Shown: positions 1 through 10,751 of the stretch, piece by piece | Numbering within the stretch: the stretch's first letter is position 1 | Layout of the letters: each line of letters starts with the position of its first letter | Assembly (NCBI RefSeq): GCF_001634625.1 | Contig: NZ_LRSE01000006.1 | Location: 193,715 to 257,714 of the forward strand | Source of the DNA: Croceicoccus bisphenolivorans | Lineage (GTDB): Bacteria; Pseudomonadota; Alphaproteobacteria; Sphingomonadales; Sphingomonadaceae | Length of the DNA stretch: 64,000 bases | Reading direction: 5' to 3' | Notes under the pieces: model-generated | What the model was told of the DNA's origin: nothing | Database searches by the model: none | What the model saw: only the letters and a program-made list of their open reading frames with translations | Translations under genes and position numbers: made by a program

Positions 1-945
1 GAGGAGTTCATGATCGCGGCCAATGTCGCGGCGGCAAAAGCGCTGGAGGCCAAGGCCGCACCGGTGGTGTACCGCGTACACGAGCCGCCCAGCCGCGAAA
101 AGCTGATGGCGCTCAAGGACTATCTCGCGACGATGGATCGCAAGCTGGCGCTGGGGCAGGTGATCACACCCAGCCTGTTCAATCGCCTGATCAAGGATGT
201 GTCTGACGAGGCCGAGAAGGCGCTGGTGATGGAGCAGGTGCTGCGCAGCCAGACTCAGGCCTATTACGGGCCGCGCAATGCCGGACATTTCGGTCTGGCG
301 CTCGGTTCCTATGCGCATTTCACGTCACCGATCCGCCGTTACTCCGACTTGCTGGTCCATCGCGCGCTGGTCGAGGCCTATGGGCTGGAACAGCCGCGCC
401 CTGCCGATCATGCGATACCGGCAGCAACGGGCCTTTCGGATCGCGATCGCGCCTCGCTCGACCGCGTGACAGAGGCGATCAGCCAGACCGAGCGGCGGGC
501 GATGGAAGCAGAGCGCGACACCATCGACCGCTATGTCGCCGCGTGGCTTGCCGGCAAGGTCGGAGAGACGTTCGACACGCGCGTCACCGGCGTCCAGAAA
601 TTCGGCCTGTTCGCCACAATCCTCGGTTTTGGCGGAGACGGGCTGGTGCCGGTGTCGGTGCTGGGCGATGAACGTTTCTATTACGACGACAGGGCGCAAG
701 TGCTGCGCGGGGAGCATTCGGGCACGGAGTACCGTTCGGGCGACCGGCTGAAGCTGCGGCTAGCCGAAGCCAACCCGCTGACGGGTGCGTTGAAGTTCGA
801 ACCGCCGGAATTCGAAGGCCGGATCGAGCCACGCGGCGGGCGGCCGCAGAAGAAATCCGGCCCGCGCAAGCAGAACAAGACCGGATATATGCAGGGCAAA
901 CGGGGCAGGCCGGGCAATATCCGGCACAAGGGCGGCAAGCGCTGA
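1..945 (+). CDS. rnr: Ribonuclease R, C-terminal part (5' end outside window)
   Basis: 3'-5' exoribonuclease that degrades structured RNA. The reading frame is open at base 1 and begins inside the RNB catalytic domain (EEFMIAANVAAA, then the AHFTSPIRRYSDLLVHR block at about residues 104-120). An S1 RNA-binding domain follows (about residues 185-260: GETFDTRVTGVQKFGLFATI) and then a Lys/Arg/Gly-rich basic tail ending KGGKR, as is usual for RNase R. About 314 codons are visible; the family is usually 700-800, so more than half lies upstream. The ATG at position 10 is an internal Met, not the start. The next gene is convergent. Confidence 0.93.
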   Translation, partial: EEFMIAANVAAAKALEAKAAPVVYRVHEPPSREKLMALKDYLATMDRKLALGQVITPSLFNRLIKDVSDEAEKALVMEQVLRSQTQAYYGPRNAGHFGLALGSYAHFTSPIRRYSDLLVHRALVEAYGLEQPRPADHAIPAATGLSDRDRASLDRVTEAISQTERRAMEAERDTIDRYVAAWLAGKVGETFDTRVTGVQKFGLFATILGFGGDGLVPVSVLGDERFYYDDRAQVLRGEHSGTEYRSGDRLKLRLAEANPLTGALKFEPPEFEGRIEPRGGRPQKKSGPRKQNKTGYMQGKRGRPGNIRHKGGKR

Positions 946-960
946 GCGCTTGCCGGCCGG

Positions 961-1416
961 TCAGCTGATCGCGTCGATCTGTTCGTCGCTAAGGCTGCCG
1001 GGAACGATCATCAGCGGGCAGGGGAGCTGCCCCGCGCGCTGTCCGGCAAAGTGGCTGACAAGCGGGCCGGGCGTCCCTTCGGATGCTGCGCCCAGCACCA
1101 GCGCGGCGACTTCGCCATGTTCGGCAAGGTAGTCCGCCACGACTTTCGCGCCGTCGCCCACCTTGACCGAGATCGCGGGCATTCGCCCGCTTTCGTTCAG
1201 CAGGCTGCCGGCGGCGGCCATGACCAGCACTTCGGCGCGGCTTTTCGCCTCCGCCTCGATCGTGGCCTGCACCCCGCCGAACGCCACGAACTGCTGTTTG
1301 GGAACCAGCGCGATGATGTGAACGGCGCCCTGCGTCTTGGCCGCGCGACGTGATGCGAAGCGCAAGGCAACCCGCGCCTCCGGCGTTTCGTCCATGATTA
1401 CGAGGTAGACGCGCAT
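961..1416 (-). CDS. Universal stress protein (UspA family)
   Basis: Single-domain UspA-like protein of 151 residues, cytoplasmic. It starts MRVYLVIMDETPEA (beta-1 of the alpha/beta Rossmann-like fold). The middle is an alpha/beta pattern, and the C-terminal third has LVLGAASEGTPG...LPCPLMIVPG, matching the family's nucleotide-side GxxGxG...PVxxVP region in degenerate form. ATP binding is therefore uncertain. The role in stress tolerance is inferred from the family. It is convergent with rnr (15 nt apart) and divergent from the pdhC operon, with about 160 nt between start codons. Confidence 0.85.
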   Translation of the reverse strand: MRVYLVIMDETPEARVALRFASRRAAKTQGAVHIIALVPKQQFVAFGGVQATIEAEAKSRAEVLVMAAAGSLLNESGRMPAISVKVGDGAKVVADYLAEHGEVAALVLGAASEGTPGPLVSHFAGQRAGQLPCPLMIVPGSLSDEQIDAIS

Positions 1417-1576
1417 TCGCGGCGGTTATCCCACAAGTTTCCCGATCCCGGCGGGACGTTGCGCGATGCATGCGCATTAAGCAAGAAAAAGCACACCGCA
1501 GCGTCTTGACCAGCCTGCCCATGCTGCGCCAAACCGCAATTGAAAAAACAACTCCCTCACGACGTCAAGGATACCG

Positions 1577-2851
1577 ATGGCGATCCAACTGAAAATGCCC
1601 GCGCTTTCCCCCACTATGGAGGAAGGCACTCTTGCCAAGTGGCTGGTTAAAAAGGGCGATAAGATCGAACCGGGCGATATCATCGCCGAAATTGAAACCG
1701 ACAAGGCGACGATGGAATTCGAATCCATCGACGAAGGCGTGATCGCGGACATCGCGATCGACGCCGGAACGGAAGGCGTGAAAGTCGGCACCGTGATCGC
1801 GACGCTTGCCGAGGAAGGCGAGGATGCCGACGCGGTTGCCAGCGCACCGGCATCAGCCCCCGCCGCCAAGGAAGTGGCTGAGAAGCCTGCCGAAACTCCG
1901 GCAAAGGAAGCGGCACCCGCATCTGCGGCAGCCCCTGCGAAAGCGGCACCTGCTGCCAGCGGCGACCGCGTGATCGCATCCCCGCTTGCGCGCCGCATCG
2001 CTGCCGAACGCAACGTCGACCTGACGGCGATTTCCGGCAGCGGCCCGCGCGGACGTATCGTGAAGGCGGACGTCGTCGGTGCAGAATCGACCGGCAAACC
2101 GGCGGCTGCCCCTGCGGCCTCCGCACCGGCTCCGGCTGCCGTTGCGGCGCAGGATTTCGGCATTCCGCACACGGTGGAAAAGCTGTCGATGATGCGCAAA
2201 ACGATCGCGCGTCGCCTGACCGAATCGAAGCAGCAGGTTCCGCATATCTACCTTACGGTCGATATCCGGCTCGACGCGCTGCTCAAGCTGCGTGCGGAAT
2301 TGAACGACAGTCTCGCGTCTTCCGGCGTGAAGCTTTCGGTGAACGACCTGCTGATCAAGGCGCTTGCCAGGTCGCTGATCGCGGTCCCTTCGTGCAACGT
2401 GCAGTTCGCCGGCGACCAGTTGCTCAGCTTCAGCCGCGCCGACATTTCGGTTGCCGTCTCGATCCCCGCCGGCTTGATCACGCCCATCGTTGTCGATGCG
2501 GGTGACAAGACGGTGTCGAAGATCTCTACCGAAATGAAGGATCTTGCGACCCGCGCCCGCGACGGCAAGTTGCAGCCGCATGAATTCCAGGGCGGCACGG
2601 CCAGCCTGTCGAACATGGGCATGTACGGCATCAAGCAGTTTGAGGCGGTCATCAACCCGCCGCAGGGCATGATCATGGCGATCGGCGCTGGCGAAAAGCG
2701 CCCCTATGTCATCGATGACAGCCTGCAGATCGCATCGGTCATGTCCGCAACCGGCAGCTTCGACCACCGTGCCATCGACGGTGCGGACGGTGCCCAGCTG
2801 ATGCAGGTGTTCAAGGACCTGATCGAAAAGCCGATGGGGCTGCTGGCCTGA
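1577..2851 (+). CDS. pdhC: Pyruvate dehydrogenase complex E2, dihydrolipoamide acetyltransferase
   Basis: Core subunit of pyruvate dehydrogenase; transfers the acetyl group from lipoamide to CoA. Residues 1-78 are one lipoyl domain with the modified Lys in [11 protein letters not shown]. An Ala/Pro/Glu-rich swinging linker follows (about 85-130), then the peripheral-subunit-binding domain (about 133-170, [14 protein letters not shown]...GPRGRI), a second Ala/Pro linker, and the trimeric catalytic domain (about 195-424) with the active-site motif [12 protein letters not shown]. Length 424 fits alphaproteobacterial E2. The start ATG is followed directly by [15 protein letters not shown]. The stop overlaps the next start (TGATG). 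The E1 genes are not in the window. Confidence 0.96.
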   Translation: MAIQLKMPALSPTMEEGTLAKWLVKKGDKIEPGDIIAEIETDKATMEFESIDEGVIADIAIDAGTEGVKVGTVIATLAEEGEDADAVASAPASAPAAKEVAEKPAETPAKEAAPASAAAPAKAAPAASGDRVIASPLARRIAAERNVDLTAISGSGPRGRIVKADVVGAESTGKPAAAPAASAPAPAAVAAQDFGIPHTVEKLSMMRKTIARRLTESKQQVPHIYLTVDIRLDALLKLRAELNDSLASSGVKLSVNDLLIKALARSLIAVPSCNVQFAGDQLLSFSRADISVAVSIPAGLITPIVVDAGDKTVSKISTEMKDLATRARDGKLQPHEFQGGTASLSNMGMYGIKQFEAVINPPQGMIMAIGAGEKRPYVIDDSLQIASVMSATGSFDHRAIDGADGAQLMQVFKDLIEKPMGLLA

Positions 2852-3255
2852 TGGTGCAGGTGGCGGGAGATCCCGTCATCCGCGTCACCGCCATGCCAGC
2901 CGACACGAACCCCTATGGCGGGGTGTTCGGCGGTTGGCTGATGAGCCAGATGGCGCTTGGGGCGGGTTCGCTCGCCTCACGCCATGCAAACGGCACGGCG
3001 GTCGTCATCGGGGCGACGGATTTCCGCTTTCCCGGCGCGATGGACGTGGGCGACGAACTCTCGATCTATGCGGATATCGCGAAAGAGGGCCGAACCTCTC
3101 TGAATATCGAGGTGCGCGGCATCGCGCGCGAACGTAACAGTGAAGCCACGAAAGAAGTGTGTAGCGGCAGTTTCACATTCGTGGTGATTGATGAAACAGG
3201 GCGCCCGCGCGCGGTGAAAGACCGCCCGGCGCCGAATACTGGGCAGGAGCTTTGA
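2851..3255 (+). CDS. Hotdog-fold acyl-CoA thioesterase
   Basis: Predicted acyl-CoA thioesterase of 134 residues, YciA/BFIT-like hotdog fold. The N-terminal block ADTNPYGGVFGGWLMSQM corresponds to the helix-containing family motif, although the catalytic Asp of YciA (GDVFGGW) is Gly here. The strands FRFPGAMDVGDELSIYADI and SLNIEVRG complete the fold. It is translationally coupled to pdhC (1-nt overlap) and lies 3 nt before lpd, so it is part of the PDH operon. Inference: it may hydrolyse acetyl- or short acyl-CoA to free CoA when the complex is highly active. The substrate is unknown. Confidence 0.85.
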   Translation: MVQVAGDPVIRVTAMPADTNPYGGVFGGWLMSQMALGAGSLASRHANGTAVVIGATDFRFPGAMDVGDELSIYADIAKEGRTSLNIEVRGIARERNSEATKEVCSGSFTFVVIDETGRPRAVKDRPAPNTGQEL

Positions 3256-3258
3256 ACA

Positions 3259-4674
3259 ATGTCGGCAAGCTATGACGTGATCGTCCTTGGTTCGGGCCCC
3301 GGTGGTTATGTCGCCGCGATCCGTTTGGCGCAGCTGGGGCTGAAGACCGCGATCGTGGAGCGGGAACTGCTTGGCGGCATCTGCCTCAACTGGGGCTGCA
3401 TCCCGACCAAGGCGCTGCTGCGTTCGGCAGAGATCAAGCATTTCGCGGAACATGCGAGCGACTACGGCCTGAAGATCGCCGGTAAGATCGAGGCGGATCT
3501 CGATGCTGTCGTCAAGCGTAGCCGCGGCGTTGCCAAGCAGCTGAACGCGGGTGTCACGCACCTGATGAAGAAGAACAAGATCACGGTCCACATGGGTGAG
3601 GGGACGCTGAAATCCGCCACCAGCGTGGAAGTGAAGGGCGAGAAGGGCGCCGAGACGATTTCGGCCAAGCACGTCATCGTCGCCACCGGCGCCCGCGCCC
3701 GCGAACTGCCGTTTGCGAAGGCGGATGGCAACAAGATCTGGACTTATCGCCACGCGATGACGCCCAAGGAAATGCCGACCAAGCTGCTCGTCATGGGATC
3801 GGGCGCAATCGGCATCGAGTTTGCCAGCTTCTACAACGACATGGGTGCGGACGTGACCGTGGTCGAAATGCTGGACCGTATCGTTCCTGTCGAGGACAAG
3901 GACGTATCGGCCTTCCTTGAAAAGGCACTGACCAAGCAGGGCATGAAAATTATGACCGGCGCCGGTGTCGAGGCGATCGAGACCAGTGTCAAGGGCGTGA
4001 AGGCCAAGATCAAGGGCAAGGACGGCAAGGTTGCCGAACACGAGTTCAGCCATGTGATTTCGGCGGTCGGCATCGTGCCCAACACAGAGAATGTGGGGCT
4101 GGAAGCAGTCGGCGCGAAGCTGGACCGCGGCTTCATCCAGATCGACGATTACGGCCGCACCGGCGTGAAGGGACTGTGGGCCATCGGCGATTGCACCCCC
4201 GGACCGTGGCTGGCGCACAAGGCGAGCCACGAGGGTGTTACCGCTGCCGAAGCGATCGCGCAGGAAATGGGCAACAAGGACGTCCACCCGCACGGGCTTG
4301 ACCGCAACAACATCCCGGGCTGCACTTATTGCCACCCGCAGATCGCCAGTGTCGGCATGACGGAGGAGAAGGCGAAGGAGGCCGGCTACACGGTGAAGGC
4401 GGGCACGTTCCCGTTCATCGGCAACGGCAAGGCGATTGCGCTGGGCGAGCCGGAAGGGTTCGTGAAGACGGTGTTCGACGCCAAGACCGGCGAACTGCTG
4501 GGCGCGCACATGATCGGCGCTGAAGTGACCGAGATGATCCAGGGCTATGTCGTCGGCAAGACGCTGGAGACGACCGAGGCCGAACTGATGCAGACGGTCT
4601 TCCCGCACCCCACGATCAGCGAATCCATGCATGAAAGCGTGCTGGCTGCTTACGGTCGGGCGATCCATATCTGA
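3259..4674 (+). CDS. lpdA: Dihydrolipoyl dehydrogenase (E3)
   Basis: FAD enzyme that reoxidises dihydrolipoamide in 2-oxoacid dehydrogenase complexes, reducing NAD+. FAD-binding GSGPGGYVAAI is at residues 10-20. The redox disulfide is in GGICLNWGCIPTKALL (about 39-54), the NAD-binding GSGAIGIEFASFY at about 178-190, the second FAD motif GLWAIGDC near 305, and the active-site His/Glu pair in FPHPTISESMHE at the C terminus (about 446-457). Length 471 is typical. Last gene of the pdhC-thioesterase-lpd operon. Confidence 0.96.
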   Translation: MSASYDVIVLGSGPGGYVAAIRLAQLGLKTAIVERELLGGICLNWGCIPTKALLRSAEIKHFAEHASDYGLKIAGKIEADLDAVVKRSRGVAKQLNAGVTHLMKKNKITVHMGEGTLKSATSVEVKGEKGAETISAKHVIVATGARARELPFAKADGNKIWTYRHAMTPKEMPTKLLVMGSGAIGIEFASFYNDMGADVTVVEMLDRIVPVEDKDVSAFLEKALTKQGMKIMTGAGVEAIETSVKGVKAKIKGKDGKVAEHEFSHVISAVGIVPNTENVGLEAVGAKLDRGFIQIDDYGRTGVKGLWAIGDCTPGPWLAHKASHEGVTAAEAIAQEMGNKDVHPHGLDRNNIPGCTYCHPQIASVGMTEEKAKEAGYTVKAGTFPFIGNGKAIALGEPEGFVKTVFDAKTGELLGAHMIGAEVTEMIQGYVVGKTLETTEAELMQTVFPHPTISESMHESVLAAYGRAIHI

Positions 4675-4701
4675 CGATCACGCCCGCCGCAGGCTGACGC
4701 C

Positions 4702-5760
4702 ATGAACGGCTCCGCGCCAGCAGTATCGCCGCTCGGCATGTTCGAGCGGTATCTGTCGCTATGGGTGTTTCTGGCGATCCTTGCCGGGATCGCCCTCGGC
4801 CTCGTCGCGCCCGGTGCTGTCGGGTTGTTGGCGGGGCTGGAGTATGCCTCCGTCAATCTGGTCGTCGCGGTGCTGATCTGGGCGATGATCTACCCGATGA
4901 TGGTCGGCGTGGATTTCGCCAGCGTGCGCGGGATCGGTCGCAAGCCCAAGGGATTGATCGTGACGCTGGTCGTGAACTGGCTGGTCAAGCCGTTCACGAT
5001 GGCGGCGCTGGCCGTCCTGTTCTTCGAATACCTCTACGCCGGCTGGCTTTCGGGGGCGGAGGCGGATCAGTACATTGCGGGTCTTATCCTGCTGGGCGCG
5101 GCGCCGTGCACGGCCATGGTCTTCGTCTGGTCGCAACTGACGCGGGGCGATCCGGCCTATACGCTGGTACAGGTCTCGGTGAACGATCTCGTCATGATCG
5201 TGGCCTTTGCGCCCATCGTCGCCCTTCTGCTGGGCGTGACCGACATCGTCGTGCCGTGGGAGACATTGCTGCTCTCCGTCATCCTCTATGTCGTTATCCC
5301 GCTTGTGGCAGGGGCGTTCACGCGGCGACGGGTTATCGCTGTCCATGGCGGCGACGAGGCATCGGTCGATGCTTTCACCGCGCGGCTGAAGCCGTGGTCG
5401 ATCATCGGCCTGTTGGCCACGGTTGTGCTGTTGTTCGCGTTTCAGGCGCGGACGATCGTTTCCAATCCGCTGCTGATCGTCCTGATCGCAATTCCGATCA
5501 TCATCCAGTCCTATGGTATCTTCGCGATCGCTTATGGCGCGGCGAAGGCGTGGAAGATCCCGCACGATATCGCGGCACCCTGCGCGCTGATCGGAACGTC
5601 CAATTTCTTCGAGCTTGCCGTGGCCGTGGCAATCGGCCTGTTCGGACTGTCCAGCGGGGCGGCGCTGGCAACGGTGGTCGGCGTGCTGGTCGAAGTGCCT
5701 GTGATGCTGTCGCTCGTCGCTTATGCCAACCGCACCCGTTCCAGCTTTCCGGCCGGGTGA
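4702..5760 (+). CDS. acr3: ACR3-family arsenite efflux permease
   Basis: Predicted inner-membrane exporter for arsenite (possibly antimonite), BASS/ACR3 superfamily, 352 residues and about ten membrane helices. Two family hallmarks are visible: the essential Cys in [18 protein letters not shown] (about residue 137) and the following [27 protein letters not shown] (about 298-315) matches the ACR3 C-terminal signature. No arsR, arsC or arsH lies nearby, so this is a stand-alone exporter. It begins 27 nt after lpd, and cotranscription with the PDH operon is possible though functionally unexpected. Confidence 0.92.
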   Translation: MNGSAPAVSPLGMFERYLSLWVFLAILAGIALGLVAPGAVGLLAGLEYASVNLVVAVLIWAMIYPMMVGVDFASVRGIGRKPKGLIVTLVVNWLVKPFTMAALAVLFFEYLYAGWLSGAEADQYIAGLILLGAAPCTAMVFVWSQLTRGDPAYTLVQVSVNDLVMIVAFAPIVALLLGVTDIVVPWETLLLSVILYVVIPLVAGAFTRRRVIAVHGGDEASVDAFTARLKPWSIIGLLATVVLLFAFQARTIVSNPLLIVLIAIPIIIQSYGIFAIAYGAAKAWKIPHDIAAPCALIGTSNFFELAVAVAIGLFGLSSGAALATVVGVLVEVPVMLSLVAYANRTRSSFPAG

Positions 5761-5776
5761 GCCGCCGACCGCAGCA

Positions 5777-6451
5777 TCAGTACCAGGGGCGGGCGCGATA
5801 CCAGCGCGTTACCACGTACTTCACGCCCGCAATCACCGGCGTTCCGGCGTGTAGCGTATCCATGTTGACCCGCCCGTCGTCTTTCGCATTGCTCCACGCA
5901 ACCAGCGTCCCCTGCTGCGGGGGGATCGCGATCTGTGCCTTGGGAAATTCGGTGGCGCCGCCTGCCTCCACGTCGTTCAGGTAGACCATCAGCGTCCACG
6001 CCCGCTGGCCGCCCAAGGCGACTTCGCCCTTCCAGTACGGGGCGCCGGTATCGAACCAGTCGTGGTGGGCCTTGAACTCCTGCCCCACGGCATAACGCTG
6101 GCCCTGCATCGTTTCGCCCCAGTTTTCCTCAACCCCCATCAGGTCGTCCATGCGCCGGTGCAATGTCCGCACGAACGGATCGAGGGGGTCGAGATCGCCG
6201 GAATAGCTGGTGCGTGCGGCCTTGCCATAGTCGACATCGAAAACGGGCGACGGGCGCGCGCATTTGTCGATCATCCGCATCAGTCTCTCGCATTCGTCTT
6301 CGGAGAAGAAATCGGGAATGCCGAAGAGTTGCAGGCCATCGTCCATAAGAACCTGCACCGCATCGTCCGATCGCAGGCGACCGAGCACTGCGCGATTCAT
6401 CGCTGCGATTTCCTTGCGGTTCTTTTCGTCTGTGCGTCCGGTCTTGGCCAT
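5777..6451 (-). CDS. 2-oxoglutarate/Fe(II) oxygenase, prolyl 4-hydroxylase-like
   Basis: Predicted Fe(II)/2OG dioxygenase of the P4Hc type, about 224 residues. Iron ligands are the HxD in EFKAHHDWFD and the distal His in DTLHAGTPV. The Lys of GVKYVVTRWYR fits the 2OG carboxylate position, and the beta-strand WTLMVYLNDVEAGGATEFP is characteristic of the family. No signal peptide, so a cytoplasmic substrate is likely (prolyl on a protein, or a small molecule). Start set at the ATG giving MAKTGRTDEKNRKE; an in-frame TTG at 6493 would add 14 Ser/Thr-rich residues. Convergent with acr3 and divergent from cytochrome b561. Confidence 0.85.
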   Translation of the reverse strand: MAKTGRTDEKNRKEIAAMNRAVLGRLRSDDAVQVLMDDGLQLFGIPDFFSEDECERLMRMIDKCARPSPVFDVDYGKAARTSYSGDLDPLDPFVRTLHRRMDDLMGVEENWGETMQGQRYAVGQEFKAHHDWFDTGAPYWKGEVALGGQRAWTLMVYLNDVEAGGATEFPKAQIAIPPQQGTLVAWSNAKDDGRVNMDTLHAGTPVIAGVKYVVTRWYRARPWY

Positions 6452-6549
6452 GGTGCCTGTACTGCTACGATAAGTTGTTTGTCGGGATGACAATGTGTTT
6501 GTAGTGTTCCCGTCGGGGACAAGCTCTGGGAAAGGCTAAGCACACCGAC

Positions 6550-7107
6550 ATGGCAACAATCAACACCCCGCAGGCACGCTACTCTACAGGGGCGATAATC
6601 CTGCACTGGCTGATCGCGATCGCGGTCATCGTGAACTGGCGACTGGCAGAGGCAGCCGAGGGGCTGGAACGCCCGGCCGCTGCTGTCTACATGGACCCGC
6701 ACAAGGCGATCGGGATGATCGTTCTGGTCTTGACGGTCGCCCGCCTGGCGTGGCGCTACATGAACCCGCCGCCGCCCATGGACCCCGGCTATGCAGCCTG
6801 GGAACGTTACCTTGCAAAGGCGGTGCACGGTATCTTCTATTTCCTGCTGCTGGCACTGCCGCTGGGTGGCTGGTTCGCATCGTCGTCATTCGGCATGGGT
6901 ATAGACATTTTCGGCCTGTTCACCGTGCCGGCGCTGCCGGTGGCGGAGAACCCTGCGCTGGGTAAATCGGTGTTCGAGCTTCACCACACGGGGGGTGTGA
7001 TCATGATCCTTCTGGTGGGCCTGCATATCGCAGGTGCATTGAAGCACCAGTTTCTGGACAAGAATAACGAACTGGGCCGGATGATTCCCGGTTTGGGCAA
7101 GCGTTAG
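6550..7107 (+). CDS. Cytochrome b561 family protein
   Basis: Four-helix diheme b-type membrane cytochrome, 185 residues. Heme-ligand His residues are visible in IILHWLIA (helix 1), DPHKAIGM (helix 2), KAVHGIFYF (helix 3) and ELHHTGG / GLHIAGALKHQF (helix 4). Such proteins move electrons between ubiquinol and periplasmic or membrane acceptors, including superoxide (CybB). A strong hairpin terminator follows 14 nt after the stop, so the gene is probably monocistronic. It is not linked to a catalytic partner here. Confidence 0.88.
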   Translation: MATINTPQARYSTGAIILHWLIAIAVIVNWRLAEAAEGLERPAAAVYMDPHKAIGMIVLVLTVARLAWRYMNPPPPMDPGYAAWERYLAKAVHGIFYFLLLALPLGGWFASSSFGMGIDIFGLFTVPALPVAENPALGKSVFELHHTGGVIMILLVGLHIAGALKHQFLDKNNELGRMIPGLGKR

Positions 7108-7120
7108 GCCACATGGGAAA

Positions 7121-7150
7121 ACGGCCCCCCAAGCATGCTCGGGGGGCCGT
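7121..7150. terminator. Bidirectional rho-independent terminator
   Basis: Perfect 10-bp stem ACGGCCCCCC / GGGGGGCCGT with a 10-nt loop. The four A residues just before it make a U run on the minus strand, so it best terminates the RcnB-like gene (minus), and it also sits just after cytochrome b561 (plus). Confidence 0.9.
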
Positions 7151-7180
7151 TCCTTCCGGCTAAGGTCTGCGACCCTGACC

Positions 7181-8152
7181 TTACCAGAAGAAGTCGTAGA
7201 TCACGTCGACCACTTCGCCGGAGTACATGTCGACGAGAAGGACATCGTCATAGTACCGGACCCAGCGATAGGGGCCGTAGACTTCCGGCAGGCGATAGCG
7301 CCACGGATCGTCGATCCAGTACCGCGAACTGTAGAACAGCGAGCCTAGCGTGAAACCGATCGTCAGGCGGCGATAACGATAGTCGCGATAGGGCGAGTGG
7401 TAATGGCCGATGCGATAGATGCTGCGGTTGTGACTGCGATAACGGTACCAGTCGTAGCGGTTGTTGTCGCGCCACCGGCGATCCCAGTTTCGGTGATCGC
7501 GATAGCGGCTGCCGTCGCGGTCCCGATATCGGCTTCCGTCACGGTCTCGGTAGCGGTCACGATCCCGGTCGCGATAGGCCGTGCGATCACGGTCGGAATA
7601 GCGCGTGTCGCGATCCCGATCGCGGTAGCTGTCGTTCCTGTCCCGATCATTGTAGCTGCGGGCACGATCACGGCGGCTATCCCGCTCGCGGGTGCTATCC
7701 CGATCTGCCGTACGCCATGTCCGGTCGCCACCGCTGCGGATGCGATCATTGCTGGCCCTGTCGTTGGACGAACGATCGGAACGATTCCAGTCGCGGCCCG
7801 AACGCGTTTCAGCGGTCTGGCTGCGGTTGTCGGACCGATTCCAGTCGCGCCCCGAACGCTCGCTCGATCGCGGTTCGGACCGGGTCTCGGTGCGCTCTGC
7901 CCGCTGTTCTGTGCGTTCTGCGCGCTGTTGACGGATGCGCGGCGTGCGATCCGAACGGCTTTGCGCGCGTTGTTCCCGCATATTGCCTCGGCGGCTGTCA
8001 CGGTCGGCCAGGCCCGCTTCGCCGGTCGGCATGGCAATGCTGCCTGCGGTGCTGGTCTGGATTTGTGCTGCCTGCGCAATCGGTGCGCCGGCCAGCATAG
8101 TGGTGGCAAGGATTAACCCTGTCACCGATTTCAAGGTCTGGACCCTTTTCAT
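7181..8152 (-). CDS. RcnB-like periplasmic protein with long Arg/Asp repeat region
   Basis: Exported protein of 323 residues. A signal peptide is clear (MKRVQTLKSVTGLILATTMLAGAPIAQA, cleavage about residue 28). Residues 50-230 are extremely rich in Arg, Asp and Ser, with RxDR and YRDRDGSR repeats. The C-terminal 90 residues (YRIGHYHSPYRDYRYRRLTIG...YDDVLLVDMYSGEVVDVIYDFFW) match the RcnB domain, named for a periplasmic protein of nickel/cobalt homeostasis in E. coli. No nickel exporter adjoins, so a metal role is only inferred. Start chosen at MKRVQ, since the upstream in-frame residues would bury the signal peptide. The repeat tract is repetitive at the DNA level too. Confidence 0.82.
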   Translation of the reverse strand: MKRVQTLKSVTGLILATTMLAGAPIAQAAQIQTSTAGSIAMPTGEAGLADRDSRRGNMREQRAQSRSDRTPRIRQQRAERTEQRAERTETRSEPRSSERSGRDWNRSDNRSQTAETRSGRDWNRSDRSSNDRASNDRIRSGGDRTWRTADRDSTRERDSRRDRARSYNDRDRNDSYRDRDRDTRYSDRDRTAYRDRDRDRYRDRDGSRYRDRDGSRYRDHRNWDRRWRDNNRYDWYRYRSHNRSIYRIGHYHSPYRDYRYRRLTIGFTLGSLFYSSRYWIDDPWRYRLPEVYGPYRWVRYYDDVLLVDMYSGEVVDVIYDFFW

Positions 8153-8246
8153 AAATACTCTCCACACGGAAGCGCTGGCTAGCGCTCTCTCGGTCGCTGT
8201 GAAGGTATCTACATGTATCCGTCTGTCGCGCCCCTGAACCGGGCTG

Positions 8247-8292
8247 CAGACCGCCGTTCATGTTTTTTGCAGTTTACATGAACGGCAGTCTG
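8247..8292. repeat. Long imperfect inverted repeat between RcnB-like gene and ettA
   Basis: Arms of 16 nt (8247-8262 and 8277-8292) with one mismatch. The inner 10 bp GCCGTTCATG / CATGAACGGC are perfect, and the 14-nt loop contains T6. It lies 22 nt past the ettA stop and about 95 nt upstream of the RcnB-like start. It could be the ettA transcript end, although no U run follows on that strand, or an operator or structured leader for the RcnB-like gene. Confidence 0.7.
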
Positions 8293-8313
8293 GTCGGTGC
8301 TGACGTGGCGTTA

Positions 8314-9987
<1,674 letters not shown>

Positions 9988-10095
9988 CTGTCGTCCTTTG
10001 CGGGCGGTATCACGGGTTTTCGGAATTTGCCGCGCAGATAGGGGCAATGGCCGCTACGGGCAAGCCACTTGCCGGAAGAACGGGCGACGAATGCG

Positions 10096-10132
10096 TCACT
10101 GGCGGGAGGTGCATCGCAAGTCCCGCCAGTGA
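10096..10132. terminator. 12-bp perfect hairpin just after sodC
   Basis: TCACTGGCGGGA and TCCCGCCAGTGA are perfectly complementary over 12 bp with a 13-nt loop. It begins 9 nt after the sodC stop on the minus strand. There is no U tract, so it is a transcript-end stabiliser or atypical terminator rather than a canonical one. Confidence 0.6.
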
Positions 10133-10140
10133 TAACCGGA

Positions 10141-10659
10141 TCAGCGGGCGGTGAAAACGCCGCAGGCCAGCCGGGCGCCGGCATTGCCGGTGGGCTGGCT
10201 CTTGTAGTCGTCGGGGTCGGCATGGATGATGAAGGCCGCGCCATCGCCGTCCATCAGCCCTTCGAACGTGCCGTTCGACGTTCCGGTCAGCGTGCCGGTG
10301 CCGTCTGCGGCGATGACGAGGTTCGACAAGTCACCGGCATGGGGATGCGGCGCTTCGCTGAGCGTGCCGTGGTTGGTGTTGTCGGGGTTCCAGTGCCCGC
10401 CCGCGCTGGTAAAGTCGGCGGCTGAGCAATCGCCCTTGGTGTGGATGTGTGCACCATGCGTGCCGGCCGGCAGGCCGCGGGCAGCGACGGCGACGGCAAG
10501 GCCGACCGGCGTTTGCGTGGCTGTCGCAGTGCCGACGATGTTGCCTGACGTGTCCTTCAGCGTGGCGGTGGCGATTTGCGGATCGACTTCGCCGGTCGTG
10601 GCGCAACCCGCCAGAAGGGCCGGGCCGAGAAGGGCGAGTGGGACAGATCGTAGGGTCAT
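10141..10659 (-). CDS. sodC: Cu/Zn superoxide dismutase, lipoprotein
   Basis: Periplasmic superoxide dismutase of 172 residues. Metal ligands are visible in HGAHIHTKGDC (Cu), GGHWNPDNTNHG with PHPHAGDL (Cu/Zn), and the C-terminal IIHADPDDYKSQPTGNAGARLACGV, which also carries the conserved disulfide Cys and the active-site Arg. The N terminus is a lipoprotein signal with lipobox LAGC, so the enzyme should be membrane-anchored. The start MTLRSVPLALLG is preceded by AGGAG at ideal spacing; the 76 in-frame residues upstream are not coding. Confidence 0.94.
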   Translation of the reverse strand: MTLRSVPLALLGPALLAGCATTGEVDPQIATATLKDTSGNIVGTATATQTPVGLAVAVAARGLPAGTHGAHIHTKGDCSAADFTSAGGHWNPDNTNHGTLSEAPHPHAGDLSNLVIAADGTGTLTGTSNGTFEGLMDGDGAAFIIHADPDDYKSQPTGNAGARLACGVFTAR

Positions 10660-10751
10660 GAAGGCTCCTGCTGTTGATGTGGCGGATGATCGTGGCAGTT
10701 GCGCCGCAGCGCAAGGGCCGAGCGGACAATTCGCCTTCTTGCGGCGTTCGG

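Noticed and set aside
2977-4668. 563-codon open frame antisense to lpdA
   Set aside because: Composition is His/Arg/Asp-rich with no recognisable motif; lpdA on the other strand is unambiguous.
7480-7960. Repetitive DNA resembling a CRISPR or satellite array
   Set aside because: Units are irregular and codon-phased within the RcnB-like gene; no uniform repeats and spacers.
7397-8116. 239-codon Val/Ala/Ile-rich open frame opposite the RcnB-like gene
   Set aside because: Produced by reading the Arg/Asp repeat tract on the other strand; low complexity and no start signal.
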